Source of the DNA: Thermodesulfovibrionales bacterium
GTDB taxonomy: Bacteria > Nitrospirota > Thermodesulfovibrionia > Thermodesulfovibrionales > SM23-35
DNA length: 12,839 bases
NCBI GenBank assembly: GCA_022865525.1
Contig: JALHSV010000629.1
Span: forward strand, 1 to 12,839
Direction: 5' to 3'
A program made the position numbers and the translations under genes. The notes under the pieces were generated by a model that had not been told where the DNA came from, did no database searches, and saw only the letters and a list, made by a program, of their open reading frames with translations. Of the stretch, positions 1-6,563 are shown piece after piece (the first letter of the stretch is position 1; each line of letters begins with the position of its first letter).

Positions 1-246
1 ATCCTGTATTATATTGATTTAATTGATAATTTTATTCGAGGGATTAGAGTATCTGGCTGGTGCGACGAATATTGTCACCGTGAGTCTGCCATAGGCAAGT
101 GAAGTACCGCAAAGAGAGTGTTATTGTGTTTTGTTTTTTATTCCGATATTTTTTCATCAATCCTTCATACTTCCTTCATTATTTCATCACATTTCTCAGG
201 TATTCTACTATCAAATATAAAAAGCGATTCTTCTTTTCACTCCTTC
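1..246. other. Left-edge stretch with no supported gene
   Basis: AT-rich sequence with no gene I can support. The frame starting at base 1 stays open for 33 codons to a TGA at 100-102, so it could be the tail of a gene that begins outside the window, but the peptide matches nothing I recognise. Two overlapping + frames at 99-330 are very rich in Phe, Ser and Tyr. They look like chance translations of T-rich DNA and run through the hairpin at 247-275. No tRNA, riboswitch core or tandem repeat was seen. Confidence 0.4.
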
Positions 247-280
247 AGGCAGCCAGATACCCTCCCTGGCTGCCTTTCTC
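247..280 (+). terminator. Probable Rho-independent terminator
   Basis: A perfect 10-bp inverted repeat AGGCAGCCAG (247-256) / CTGGCTGCCT (266-275) with a 9-nt loop is followed by TTTCTC. The stem is GC-rich and the U-tract is short and imperfect. On the minus strand the 3' side is purine-rich, so termination is more likely in the + direction. It would close a transcript entering from the left, and it insulates the gene at 312. Confidence 0.6.
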
Positions 281-294
281 ACCTGCAGTTTGTA

Positions 295-303
295 TGGTAT
301 AGT
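295..303 (+). promoter_or_regulatory. Putative extended -10 promoter element
   Basis: TGG followed by TATAGT (298-303) fits an extended -10 (TGN-TATAAT type). No good -35 is visible. The -10 ends 8 nt before the ATG at 312, which would put transcription start at or within a few bases of the start codon. That fits the lack of any Shine-Dalgarno sequence before this gene. Confidence 0.35.
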
Positions 304-311
304 ATTTCTCA

Positions 312-1160
312 ATGTCTGTATCTATTGTGAAGGCATCCGGTCAGGCAGAGGATTTCGACATCCGGAAACTCGTCGACTCTCTTATCCGCTCAGGCGCATC
401 TGAAGATATTGCACTGAATATCGCACAGAAAGTTGCAGCGCAGATCACTCCACGGTTACGCACAAAACACATCTTCAGAATGGCAAGGAAGTTACTGCGG
501 CAATACAACCGTGCTGCGGATATGCGGTATTCCATCAAAAGGGGTATCTATGCTCTCGGCCCTGCGGGTTATCAGTTCGAGCAATATTTTGCGCGGATCC
601 TCAGGGAGTATGGTTATTCAGTGGAAGTCAACAAGTTTCTGAACGGATATTGCGTCACCCATGAAGTCGACGTGTTTGCAACGAAGGCTGATGAAGGATT
701 TGTCATAGAGTGTAAATATCACAGCAATGGCGGTAATCCCACCGACGTGAAAACAGCACTCTACATTCATTCACGCTTCATCGATATCAAAAGAGCCTAT
801 GAATCAACCCCGGATAGTCCTGTCCTGATTCGGCAGGGATGGCTTGTGACAAATACGCGGTGTTCTGCCGATGCAATAAAATTTGCTGAATGTATGGGAC
901 TCAAGATTGTTAGCTGGAGATATCCTGAAAAAGAAAGCCTCGAAAAGATGATCGAAAACAAGAGCTTGTATCCGGTAACCATCCTGACGTCTGTAAAAAA
1001 ACCTATCCTCGATATACTCTTTCGCAACAAATTTATTTTTGCAAAGGACATTGCTGACATCGATGAACAGACGTTTGTTGCAAGAAGCGGTCTTGATAAG
1101 GAAATTGCCGGAATTCTCAAGAGAGAAGCTGACGAACTCTGCTTTTTCCGCCAGCCCTGA
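312..1160 (+). CDS. ATP-cone / Mrr-type restriction endonuclease-like protein
   Basis: A 282-residue predicted cytoplasmic protein with three parts. Residues 1-82 resemble an ATP-cone, the nucleotide-binding regulatory domain known from ribonucleotide reductases and NrdR, ending in the typical RYSIKRGIYALGPAGYQFE linker. Residues 83-200 look like an Mrr/PD-(D/E)xK nuclease core: the motif HEVD (D120) precedes a strand with ECK (E133, K135), the usual metal-binding D...ExK set. Residues 225-275 form a short helical region that could be a helix-hairpin-helix or SAM-like DNA-binding unit. ATP-cone plus REase-fold fusions are a described architecture, but the biological role is not established. 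Nuclease activity gated by (d)ATP is inference. It converges with the minus gene at 1162, with one base between the two stop codons. No SD is seen, and the start is the first ATG that gives a full ATP-cone. No methyltransferase lies nearby, so this is not an ordinary restriction-modification system. Confidence 0.85.
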   Translation: MSVSIVKASGQAEDFDIRKLVDSLIRSGASEDIALNIAQKVAAQITPRLRTKHIFRMARKLLRQYNRAADMRYSIKRGIYALGPAGYQFEQYFARILREYGYSVEVNKFLNGYCVTHEVDVFATKADEGFVIECKYHSNGGNPTDVKTALYIHSRFIDIKRAYESTPDSPVLIRQGWLVTNTRCSADAIKFAECMGLKIVSWRYPEKESLEKMIENKSLYPVTILTSVKKPILDILFRNKFIFAKDIADIDEQTFVARSGLDKEIAGILKREADELCFFRQP

Positions 1161-1161
1161 C

Positions 1162-1413
1162 TTATTTTTTCCTGCCTTTCGTCAGCCTCTCATATTTTTC
1201 GACACCGATACATTCCTTTGCGGCAGGACACCATTCGATGCAGGTAGGTTTCATCTCCCGAGATATCGTTCTCTTGCATCTCTTACATGTTATTTCAGCC
1301 TCATCAGACCATATCTCTGAGACTGTATCACACCAGAAACACGTTATTTCTTCCGGATAGGGCGTTCGTATTTCCCGACTGCCCGGACAACTCTCCTTAA
1401 GGGACATACTCAT
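1162..1413 (-). CDS. Small Cys-rich zinc-ribbon-like protein, conserved hypothetical
   Basis: An 83-residue soluble protein with no signal peptide. The Cys pattern suggests metal binding: C26-x2-C29 and, 14 residues on, C44-x2-C47 make a zinc-ribbon-like module. A second set, C58-x3-C62-x5-C68 (in PTCIEWCPAAKECIG), follows; this spacing could hold zinc or an iron-sulfur cluster. The C-terminus is basic. I do not recognise a biochemical function; similar short proteins are sometimes auto-labelled 'phosphohydrolase', for which I see no motif. It lies 60 nt downstream of the DUF1573 gene on the same strand, so co-transcription is possible. An AGG sits a few bases before the ATG, and a second in-frame ATG two codons later could also serve as start. 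The 55-residue gene at 12614 shares the C-x3-C-x5-C spacing. Confidence 0.7.
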   Translation of the reverse strand: MSMSLKESCPGSREIRTPYPEEITCFWCDTVSEIWSDEAEITCKRCKRTISREMKPTCIEWCPAAKECIGVEKYERLTKGRKK

Positions 1414-1473
1414 ATTTTACCTATAATCTACATCGGGGTTTTAACCGGAAGCAGGAAAAGAATATATGGCGCA

Positions 1474-1842
1474 CTACTTTATGACTGCTTTAAGATAAAG
1501 GGATACAACGGGTCTCTTGGGATCGTTCGAAAAAATCTGGATACCCTTCGAGATTGGCCCTATTCTTCCTTTTGTATCAATCTTTGCGGTAATCTTTCCG
1601 CTGTCTCCCGGATTGATATGGCTCGAACTGGCCATGACCGCCGCACACCCTCAGGATGGAACCAGCTTTTCGATAATAAGCTCCTTATCTCCGGCATTCC
1701 TAACCTGGAAAACATGTTCTATGGTTTCCCCTGCGGTTACTGTTCCGAAATCATGGGTTTCCGCATCGAATGCAATGGAAGGCTGGGCATGCGAGATGGC
1801 GGGAAAAAGAAGCAGGAATACCAGCAGCACTATCTTTCTCAT
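1474..1842 (-). CDS. Secreted DUF1573 protein with in-frame TGA: candidate selenoprotein
   Basis: Read from ATG at 1842, residues 1-19 are a signal peptide (hydrophobic core then SHA-Q), and the mature part is a DUF1573/ASH-like beta-sandwich (THDFGTV, VRNAGDKELIIEKL). A TGA at 1651-1653 (codon 64) interrupts the frame, and the frame then continues without another stop to TAG at 1474-1476. The continuation has the expected family features: G-C-A-A-V, INPGDSGKI, IDTKGR, FSNDPKRPVV. The family motif here is normally PS-C-G-C, so the TGA replaces its first Cys and would give Sec64-Gly-Cys66. The full length of 122 aa is normal for a single-domain member. TGA is an ordinary stop elsewhere in the window (for example 1158, 7757 and 12057), so general recoding is unlikely. 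A hairpin with a loop G follows the TGA. The alternative is a pseudogene created by one TGC/TGT to TGA change. The gene diverges from uvrA; no SD precedes the ATG. Confidence 0.6.
1615..1639 (-). promoter_or_regulatory. bSECIS-like hairpin just downstream of the in-frame TGA
   Basis: Read on the minus strand, nt 16-20 after the TGA (ATGGC) pair perfectly with nt 29-33 (GCCAT). The stem can extend by GGT/ATC across one bulged C. The 8-nt loop CAGTTCGA carries G at nt 23 after the TGA; a C-G pair with a bulged A shrinks it to AGTTC, with G as its second base. This matches the general bacterial SECIS description (short stem starting soon after UGA, small loop with an early G, loop about 16-37 nt downstream). 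Short hairpins are common, so this supports Sec insertion without proving it. Confidence 0.4.
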
Positions 1843-1879
1843 GGAGATATCTTACACAATCTTTTGAAAAAATACATAC

Positions 1880-1913
1880 TTTCACTCGCCTCATGTTTTC
1901 AGTTATAGTGAAA
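1880..1913 (+). promoter_or_regulatory. Probable uvrA promoter with overlapping inverted repeat
   Basis: TATAGT (1904-1909) lies 17 nt after TTCACT (1881-1886), a 4/6 match to the -35 consensus. Start of transcription would fall near 1916, leaving a leader of only about 8 nt before the uvrA ATG at 1924, which has no SD. TTTCACT (1880-1886) and AGTGAAA (1907-1913) form a perfect 7-bp inverted repeat with 20 nt between arms, covering both promoter elements. It could be an operator in this 81-nt divergent spacer, or chance. Confidence 0.4.
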
Positions 1914-1923
1914 AGATACCCTT

Positions 1924-4446
1924 ATGCAGGATTTCATAATCATAAAAGGTGCACGGGAGCATAATCTCAAGAATATCGATCTTTCCATTCCCAGAGAAGC
2001 ATTAACTGTCATAACCGGTCCTTCAGGATCGGGAAAATCATCCCTTGCCATTGACACCATTTATGCTGAAGGACAGCGACGGTATGTTGAGAGTCTTTCT
2101 GCTTATGCGAGGCAGTTCATCGAGCAACTCCGAAAACCGGATGTTGATTTCATCGAAGGACTTTCCCCGTCTATTTCGATAGATCAGAAAACCGTTACCA
2201 AGAGCCCCCGCTCAACGGTCGGCACAATCACGGAGATATACGATTACCTGAGAGTCCTTTATACGAGGATCGGGAAACAGTACTGCTATAACTGCGGTTC
2301 CATGATAACCAAACAGGAATCACTGGATATCATGCATTCGGTTATGTCATTGCCGGAAGGAAGCCGGATTCAGATACTCTCCCCGATCGTCAGAGACAGA
2401 AAGGGAGAATACCGCAAAGAGCTCCAGAAGATGCGCAGGGAGGGTTTTATCAGGGCACGCATCGACGGGGAGATTCTGGACCTTACGCATGATATTACGC
2501 TGAGTAAGCATAAACGCCATACGATTGAGATTGTTATCGACAGGCTGATCATAAAGCCCGGCATTGACCGTCAGATAAAGGACTCCATAGAAACCGCTCT
2601 CGGTTATGCTGACACGGTTGTCATTAATCTCCTTGCAGAGAACAGGGACATCCTCTTTTCGAAAACCGCTGTATGCTTGCACTGCGGGATCAGTTACCCG
2701 GAGATAAACCCGATGTTTTTCTCATTTAATAGCAAGCAGGGTTCCTGTCCGAGATGCAATGGTCTTGGATTCGAAAATATTGATGAAGATTCCACTGAAC
2801 TCGAAGAATATAAATACTGCAGGCTCTGCAATGGGATGAGACTGCGGAAGGAAGCCCTGAGCATTAAGGTACAGGGAACAAACATCGGTGAATTTGCTCA
2901 ACTCACGGTCAAAGACGCCGTTTTTTTTCTGAAAAACCTTACTCTCACAGAAAGGGAGCAGGTTATCGCATCACGGATACTGAAAGAGGTGAAAGACCGG
3001 CTCCATTTTATGGAGAAAGTCGGACTGGACTATCTCACCCTGAACAGGTCTTCCCTAACCCTTTCGGGAGGAGAGGCTCAGAGGATACGGCTTGCAACAC
3101 AACTCGGCTCTTCACTGACCGGTGTTCTGTATATTCTCGATGAACCAAGTATCGGCATGCACCCGAGAGACTGCAGAAAGCTTCTCGAAAGCCTCTCTTC
3201 AATACGGGATGCCGGAAATACTGTTATTGTAGTCGAGCACGATGAGGAGACAATACGCTGGGCCGACTATATCGTTGACATGGGCCCCGGAGCAGGACTG
3301 AGAGGCGGCTGGGTTGTTGCTTCCGGCAGACCTGAAGAGATCCTGAGAAACGGCAATTCTGTCACCGGCCAGTACCTCAACGGATCACTGTCAATCGATA
3401 TTCCTTTCAGGAGACGTGAGCCAAAGGACTTCATCAGGATTATTGGTGCCCGGGAATTCAACCTCAAGGACATTTCGCTCAAACTACCACTCGGAACCTT
3501 TACCTGTATTACCGGCGTTTCCGGGTCAGGGAAAAGCACCCTCGTATTCGAGATACTCTTCAAGGCACTCTCCAGAGAACTGTACGGCAGCAAATCAATC
3601 CCGGGCCGATACACAGAAATACAGGGGGTGGACAAAGTAAACCGCGTAATCAGTGTTGACCAATCGCCACTGGGGAAAACGCCGCGGTCTAACCCGGCGA
3701 CATATACGGGTCTCTTTTCGTTCGTACGGGAATTGTTTTCCCAGGTACCTGATTCACGGATACGAGGCTATTCTGCCTCCCGGTTCAGTTTCAATCTCAC
3801 CGGGGGAAGGTGTGAGTCGTGCGCCGGAGACGGCCTGATCAAAGTAGAGATGCACTTCCTGCCTGATGTCTATATACCCTGTGATGCCTGTAAGGGGAAA
3901 CGATATAACAGAGAGACACTCGAAATACAATACCGGGGAAAGAATATAGCAGAAGTACTTGAGATGACGATCTCGGAAGCTCTGCAATTTTTTTCATCGA
4001 TCCCTCCCATACGCAGGAAACTTGAAGTCCTGGAGGATGTTGGGCTTGGGTATCTGCAGCTTGGGCAGCCTGCCTCAACACTCTCAGGCGGAGAGGCACA
4101 GAGGGTAAAGCTCTCGAAGGAACTCGGAAAGGCTAAAAAGGGCCACACCCTCTATATCCTCGACGAGCCAACGACCGGCCTTCATTTTGTTGATATCCAG
4201 AAACTGCTCACGGTTATAAACAGTCTGGTTGATTCAGGTAATACGGTTATTGTCATTGAACACAATATGGACGTGATAAAATCTGCGGATTATCTTATTG
4301 ATCTTGGTCCCGAAGGCGGAGATGAAGGAGGAAGGGTTATCGCAGAAGGGACTCCCGAACAGGTCAGTGCGGACCCTGATTCCTATACGGGACGATTTCT
4401 GAAGGACAAGCTTACGCACTTCGATTATGCGCGGGCAGCATCATAA
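1924..4446 (+). CDS. uvrA: Excinuclease ABC subunit A, short form lacking the insertion domain
   Basis: An 840-residue UvrA, the ATPase that dimerises, finds bulky DNA lesions and loads UvrB in nucleotide excision repair. Both ABC modules are complete: Walker A GPSGSGKSS (32-40) and GVSGSGKST (531-539), signatures LSGGEAQR (380-387 and 720-727), and Walker B LYILDEPS (402-409) and LYILDEPT (743-750). Zinc cysteines are C251/C254/C275/C278 and C630/C633/C653/C656; extra pairs occur at C121/C124 and C299/C302. The UvrB-binding domain (about 121-245) is present. E. coli UvrA has 940 residues. The deficit maps to one place: after CPRCNGLG (275-282) only about 16 residues separate it from CRLCNGMRLR, where E. 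coli has over 100. This is the insertion domain. All ATPase motifs are intact, so the protein should be functional. First gene of a six-gene operon; apbE starts 2 nt after its stop. Confidence 0.97.
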   Translation: MQDFIIIKGAREHNLKNIDLSIPREALTVITGPSGSGKSSLAIDTIYAEGQRRYVESLSAYARQFIEQLRKPDVDFIEGLSPSISIDQKTVTKSPRSTVGTITEIYDYLRVLYTRIGKQYCYNCGSMITKQESLDIMHSVMSLPEGSRIQILSPIVRDRKGEYRKELQKMRREGFIRARIDGEILDLTHDITLSKHKRHTIEIVIDRLIIKPGIDRQIKDSIETALGYADTVVINLLAENRDILFSKTAVCLHCGISYPEINPMFFSFNSKQGSCPRCNGLGFENIDEDSTELEEYKYCRLCNGMRLRKEALSIKVQGTNIGEFAQLTVKDAVFFLKNLTLTEREQVIASRILKEVKDRLHFMEKVGLDYLTLNRSSLTLSGGEAQRIRLATQLGSSLTGVLYILDEPSIGMHPRDCRKLLESLSSIRDAGNTVIVVEHDEETIRWADYIVDMGPGAGLRGGWVVASGRPEEILRNGNSVTGQYLNGSLSIDIPFRRREPKDFIRIIGAREFNLKDISLKLPLGTFTCITGVSGSGKSTLVFEILFKALSRELYGSKSIPGRYTEIQGVDKVNRVISVDQSPLGKTPRSNPATYTGLFSFVRELFSQVPDSRIRGYSASRFSFNLTGGRCESCAGDGLIKVEMHFLPDVYIPCDACKGKRYNRETLEIQYRGKNIAEVLEMTISEALQFFSSIPPIRRKLEVLEDVGLGYLQLGQPASTLSGGEAQRVKLSKELGKAKKGHTLYILDEPTTGLHFVDIQKLLTVINSLVDSGNTVIVIEHNMDVIKSADYLIDLGPEGGDEGGRVIAEGTPEQVSADPDSYTGRFLKDKLTHFDYARAAS

Positions 4447-4448
4447 GA

Positions 4449-5492
4449 ATGCCGCCAATCAATAATCTAAAATCAATAATTTCTGTCTTTTATTTCTTCC
4501 TGTTTACTCTGTCCTGTCTGCTGTTTACTGGTTTTGCGTGCGCTCCGCAGAAGGAGCGGATATTCAAGAAAAGCAGGATCATTATGGATACCCTTGTCAC
4601 CATCACCGTTGTTTCACGCTCATCATCTGATGCTGATGAGGCGATTGACAAGGGATTTCATGAAATCGAGCGGCTCGAAAAGGCAGCGAACTTTTATTCG
4701 CCGGACAGCGAAATATCCCAAATCAATACTCATGCCGGTATTTCTGCCATAAAAGTTTCATCCGATATCCTTGAACTTCTCACAAAAGCACGGTATGTGT
4801 CTGAGAAGACGGACGGAGCTTTCGATCCGACCATCGGTCCTGTCATTGCACTGTACGATTTTCATAAAAAGATCAAACCTGACGATGCTGCAATCATAAA
4901 AAATCTTTCACTGGTCAATTATCATGATATGGTTATAAACAGGGATCAATCGACGGTCTTTCTGAGGAAAAAAGGCATGCTCATCGATCCCGGTGGAATT
5001 ATGAAAGGATACGCTGCCGGCAGGGCAGCCGAGGTTTTGAAAAAACATGGCATAGTCTCAGGAATTGTTGCTATTGCAGGCGATATCAGAGCCTACGGAC
5101 TGAAACCTGATGGCAGCCCATGGAGGGTCGGTATCCGGGATCCAGGGGCACAGGAACAGGATAAAGTCATGGCAACACTTGAACTCAGGGATATGTCAAT
5201 ATCGACGTCGGGAGACTATGAACGGTTTTTTATCCTGAACGGCAGACGATTCCATCATCTGATTTCTCCCAAAACAGGCTATCCTGCGGAGGAATGTCAG
5301 AGCGCAAGCATCATTACAACAGAAGGTGCCCTTTCTGATGCGTTTGCCACCGGAATATTCATACTCGGCCCGGAAAAAGGTATGAAGGTCCTCGAAGAGA
5401 TTGGACTAGAGGGAATTATCATAGACAGGAAGGGCAGTCTGCACACAACACCCGGAATCAGGGGGCGTCTTGAACTTAAGAACCCTGCTTGA
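4449..5492 (+). CDS. apbE: ApbE-type FAD:protein FMN transferase
   Basis: A 347-residue ApbE family protein that transfers FMN from FAD to Ser/Thr of target flavoproteins, usually outside the cytoplasmic membrane. Residues 9-30 form a hydrophobic export segment ending at C31 (TGFAC). The residues before C31 are a poor lipobox, so lipoprotein status is plausible but unsure. Core motifs: IMDTLVTITV (45-54), DPGGIMKGYA (180-189) with the flavin-binding loop and K186, AGDIRAYG (210-217, usually GGD), HHLISPKTGYP (269-279), and SDAFATG (296-302) with the Mg-binding D297 and T301. It starts 2 nt after uvrA and overlaps the next gene by 23 nt, indicating coupled translation. No FMN-binding-domain substrate is encoded in the window; neighbouring NusG-II and Gx genes suggest a membrane redox complex elsewhere. 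Confidence 0.95.
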   Translation: MPPINNLKSIISVFYFFLFTLSCLLFTGFACAPQKERIFKKSRIIMDTLVTITVVSRSSSDADEAIDKGFHEIERLEKAANFYSPDSEISQINTHAGISAIKVSSDILELLTKARYVSEKTDGAFDPTIGPVIALYDFHKKIKPDDAAIIKNLSLVNYHDMVINRDQSTVFLRKKGMLIDPGGIMKGYAAGRAAEVLKKHGIVSGIVAIAGDIRAYGLKPDGSPWRVGIRDPGAQEQDKVMATLELRDMSISTSGDYERFFILNGRRFHHLISPKTGYPAEECQSASIITTEGALSDAFATGIFILGPEKGMKVLEEIGLEGIIIDRKGSLHTTPGIRGRLELKNPA

Positions 5493-5859
5493 TAAAACTA
5501 CCGCTGCTGACCGGTTATTTTTTCTGCTCCTGATCATTCTGTCCCTTTCGGGAATTTTTTTCATCAGAGAAATACTTCCAGAGAGTCAGACTGTCCTGAT
5601 CGATGCAGACGGAAAACCTGCGTATGTTTTACCCCTCAACGAAGATAAAACTGTCTCCGTAGAAGGTTCTGAAGGAAAGACAATTGTGGAGATCAGGGGG
5701 AAAAGAGTTCGTATCATGGATTCTCCCTGCCGGAACAAGCTCTGCATCAGGCAGGGTTGGGTCGAAACCGGCGGTGTGGTATGCCTTCCGAACAAAGTTG
5801 TTGTTACAATACGCGGTCATGAAGAGAACGACAGGGGCGTTGATGCAGTTACGCGATAA
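5470..5859 (+). CDS. NusG domain II-containing membrane-anchored protein
   Basis: A 129-residue protein with a cytoplasmic N-terminus, one membrane segment (about 16-34, rich in Leu, Ile and Phe) and an extracytoplasmic NusG-domain-II-like fold. The signature is DSPCRNKLC followed by a turn and VVCLPNKVVV; C87, C92 and C105 are the conserved cysteines of this family. The start is a TTG at 5470 inside apbE (23-nt overlap). It is chosen because the protein begins just before its membrane helix and no ATG is available before it. The family commonly sits next to ApbE and Gx-type membrane proteins, but its biochemical role is unknown. A redox or flavoprotein-maturation role is inferred from context. 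The stop overlaps the next gene by 17 nt. Confidence 0.85.
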   Translation: MNLRTLLDKTTAADRLFFLLLIILSLSGIFFIREILPESQTVLIDADGKPAYVLPLNEDKTVSVEGSEGKTIVEIRGKRVRIMDSPCRNKLCIRQGWVETGGVVCLPNKVVVTIRGHEENDRGVDAVTR

Positions 5860-6370
5860 ATACCGCATAGCCCTGCTCTCGGCATTTGCATTGGGGATCC
5901 ATGGTATTGAAAGTTTATTTCCAGCACCAATCCCGTGGTTGAGACTCGGATTTGCCAACATTATCACCCTCGCAACATTGGTGCTGTACGGCATGTATCC
6001 TGCAATCATGGTCACGCTCATCCGGGTGATTCTCGGATCTTTGTTCTCCGGCACGTTTCTCGGTCCTGCCTTTCTGCTGAGCCTCGGAGGAGGAATAGCA
6101 AGCACTCTTGCCATGGGACTTGTGCTCTCAGCAGTGCCGAGATTATTCAGCGTTGTTGGGCTCAGTATCATTGGGGCTCTGTTCCATAACATTTCTCAAC
6201 TCATCATTGCGTATTTCTTTTTTGTTCAGAGGATTGAAGCGATACTCCTCATAACACCTTTTATTATTCTTTTGGGTACTCTAACCGGCACGCTCAACGG
6301 TTTCATCTCTGAAATGCTGATAAACAACTTGAAAAATTCCGCCCAAACAATTCAGAATGTGAGTCAATGA
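5843..6370 (+). CDS. Gx transporter family / heptaprenyl diphosphate synthase component I-like membrane protein
   Basis: A 175-residue integral membrane protein with about five hydrophobic segments. Landmarks are GIESLFPAPIPWLRLGFANI near the N-terminus, then LVLYGMYPAIMVTLIRV, GSLFSGTFLGPAFLLSLGGG and GALFHNISQLIIAYF. This matches the family annotated either as heptaprenyl diphosphate synthase component I or as 'Gx transporter', which resembles ECF-type substrate-binding membrane subunits. A true prenyl synthase role is doubtful, since no catalytic component lies nearby. The start is ATG 5843, with AGGGG ending 5 nt upstream; ATG 5819 in the same frame is possible but lacks an SD and lies deeper in the preceding gene. 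It overlaps the NusG-II gene by 17 nt and yacG by 4 nt (ATGA). Confidence 0.85.
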   Translation: MQLRDKYRIALLSAFALGIHGIESLFPAPIPWLRLGFANIITLATLVLYGMYPAIMVTLIRVILGSLFSGTFLGPAFLLSLGGGIASTLAMGLVLSAVPRLFSVVGLSIIGALFHNISQLIIAYFFFVQRIEAILLITPFIILLGTLTGTLNGFISEMLINNLKNSAQTIQNVSQ

Positions 6371-6543
6371 TCATCATCTGTCCGGTTTGCAAGAACAAAA
6401 CCACCTGGGAGGAAAATCCCTGGAGGCCCTTCTGTTCAGAGAGGTGCAAGTTGCTTGACTTCGGCAAATGGGTTTCCGAAGAATACAAGATCGCAGGCGC
6501 TCAGAAAGACGGGGATCAGGGCGAACAAGAGGAAACAAAATAA
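6367..6543 (+). CDS. yacG: YacG-family zinc protein (DNA gyrase inhibitor family)
   Basis: A 58-residue protein with the YacG pattern: C5-P-V-C8, then C23-S-E-R-C27 within ENPWRPFCSERCKLLDFGKW, followed by W and an acidic, Gln/Glu-rich tail. In E. coli YacG the four cysteines bind one zinc, and the protein binds GyrB and inhibits gyrase; here that role is inferred from the family. The ATG overlaps the preceding stop as ATGA, a typical coupled start. It sits between the Gx gene and dapB in the same operon. Length is normal for the family. Confidence 0.9.
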   Translation: MIIICPVCKNKTTWEENPWRPFCSERCKLLDFGKWVSEEYKIAGAQKDGDQGEQEETK

Positions 6544-6563
6544 TAATTAACGAGGAGGGTATC

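Noticed and set aside
1651..1842. DUF1573 gene as a complete 63-residue protein ending at the TGA
   Set aside because: The domain would stop in the middle of its conserved motif, while the same frame continues with clear family sequence for 58 more codons.
1474..1842. General reassignment of TGA to an amino acid in this organism
   Set aside because: Several genes in the window end naturally at TGA (1158-1160, 6368-6370, 7757-7759, 12057-12059), with family-typical C-termini.
5684..5842. N-terminal extension of the Gx transporter gene upstream of 5843
   Set aside because: It overlaps the conserved NusG-II coding sequence in another frame and adds no recognisable domain; an SD-like AGGGG precedes ATG 5843.
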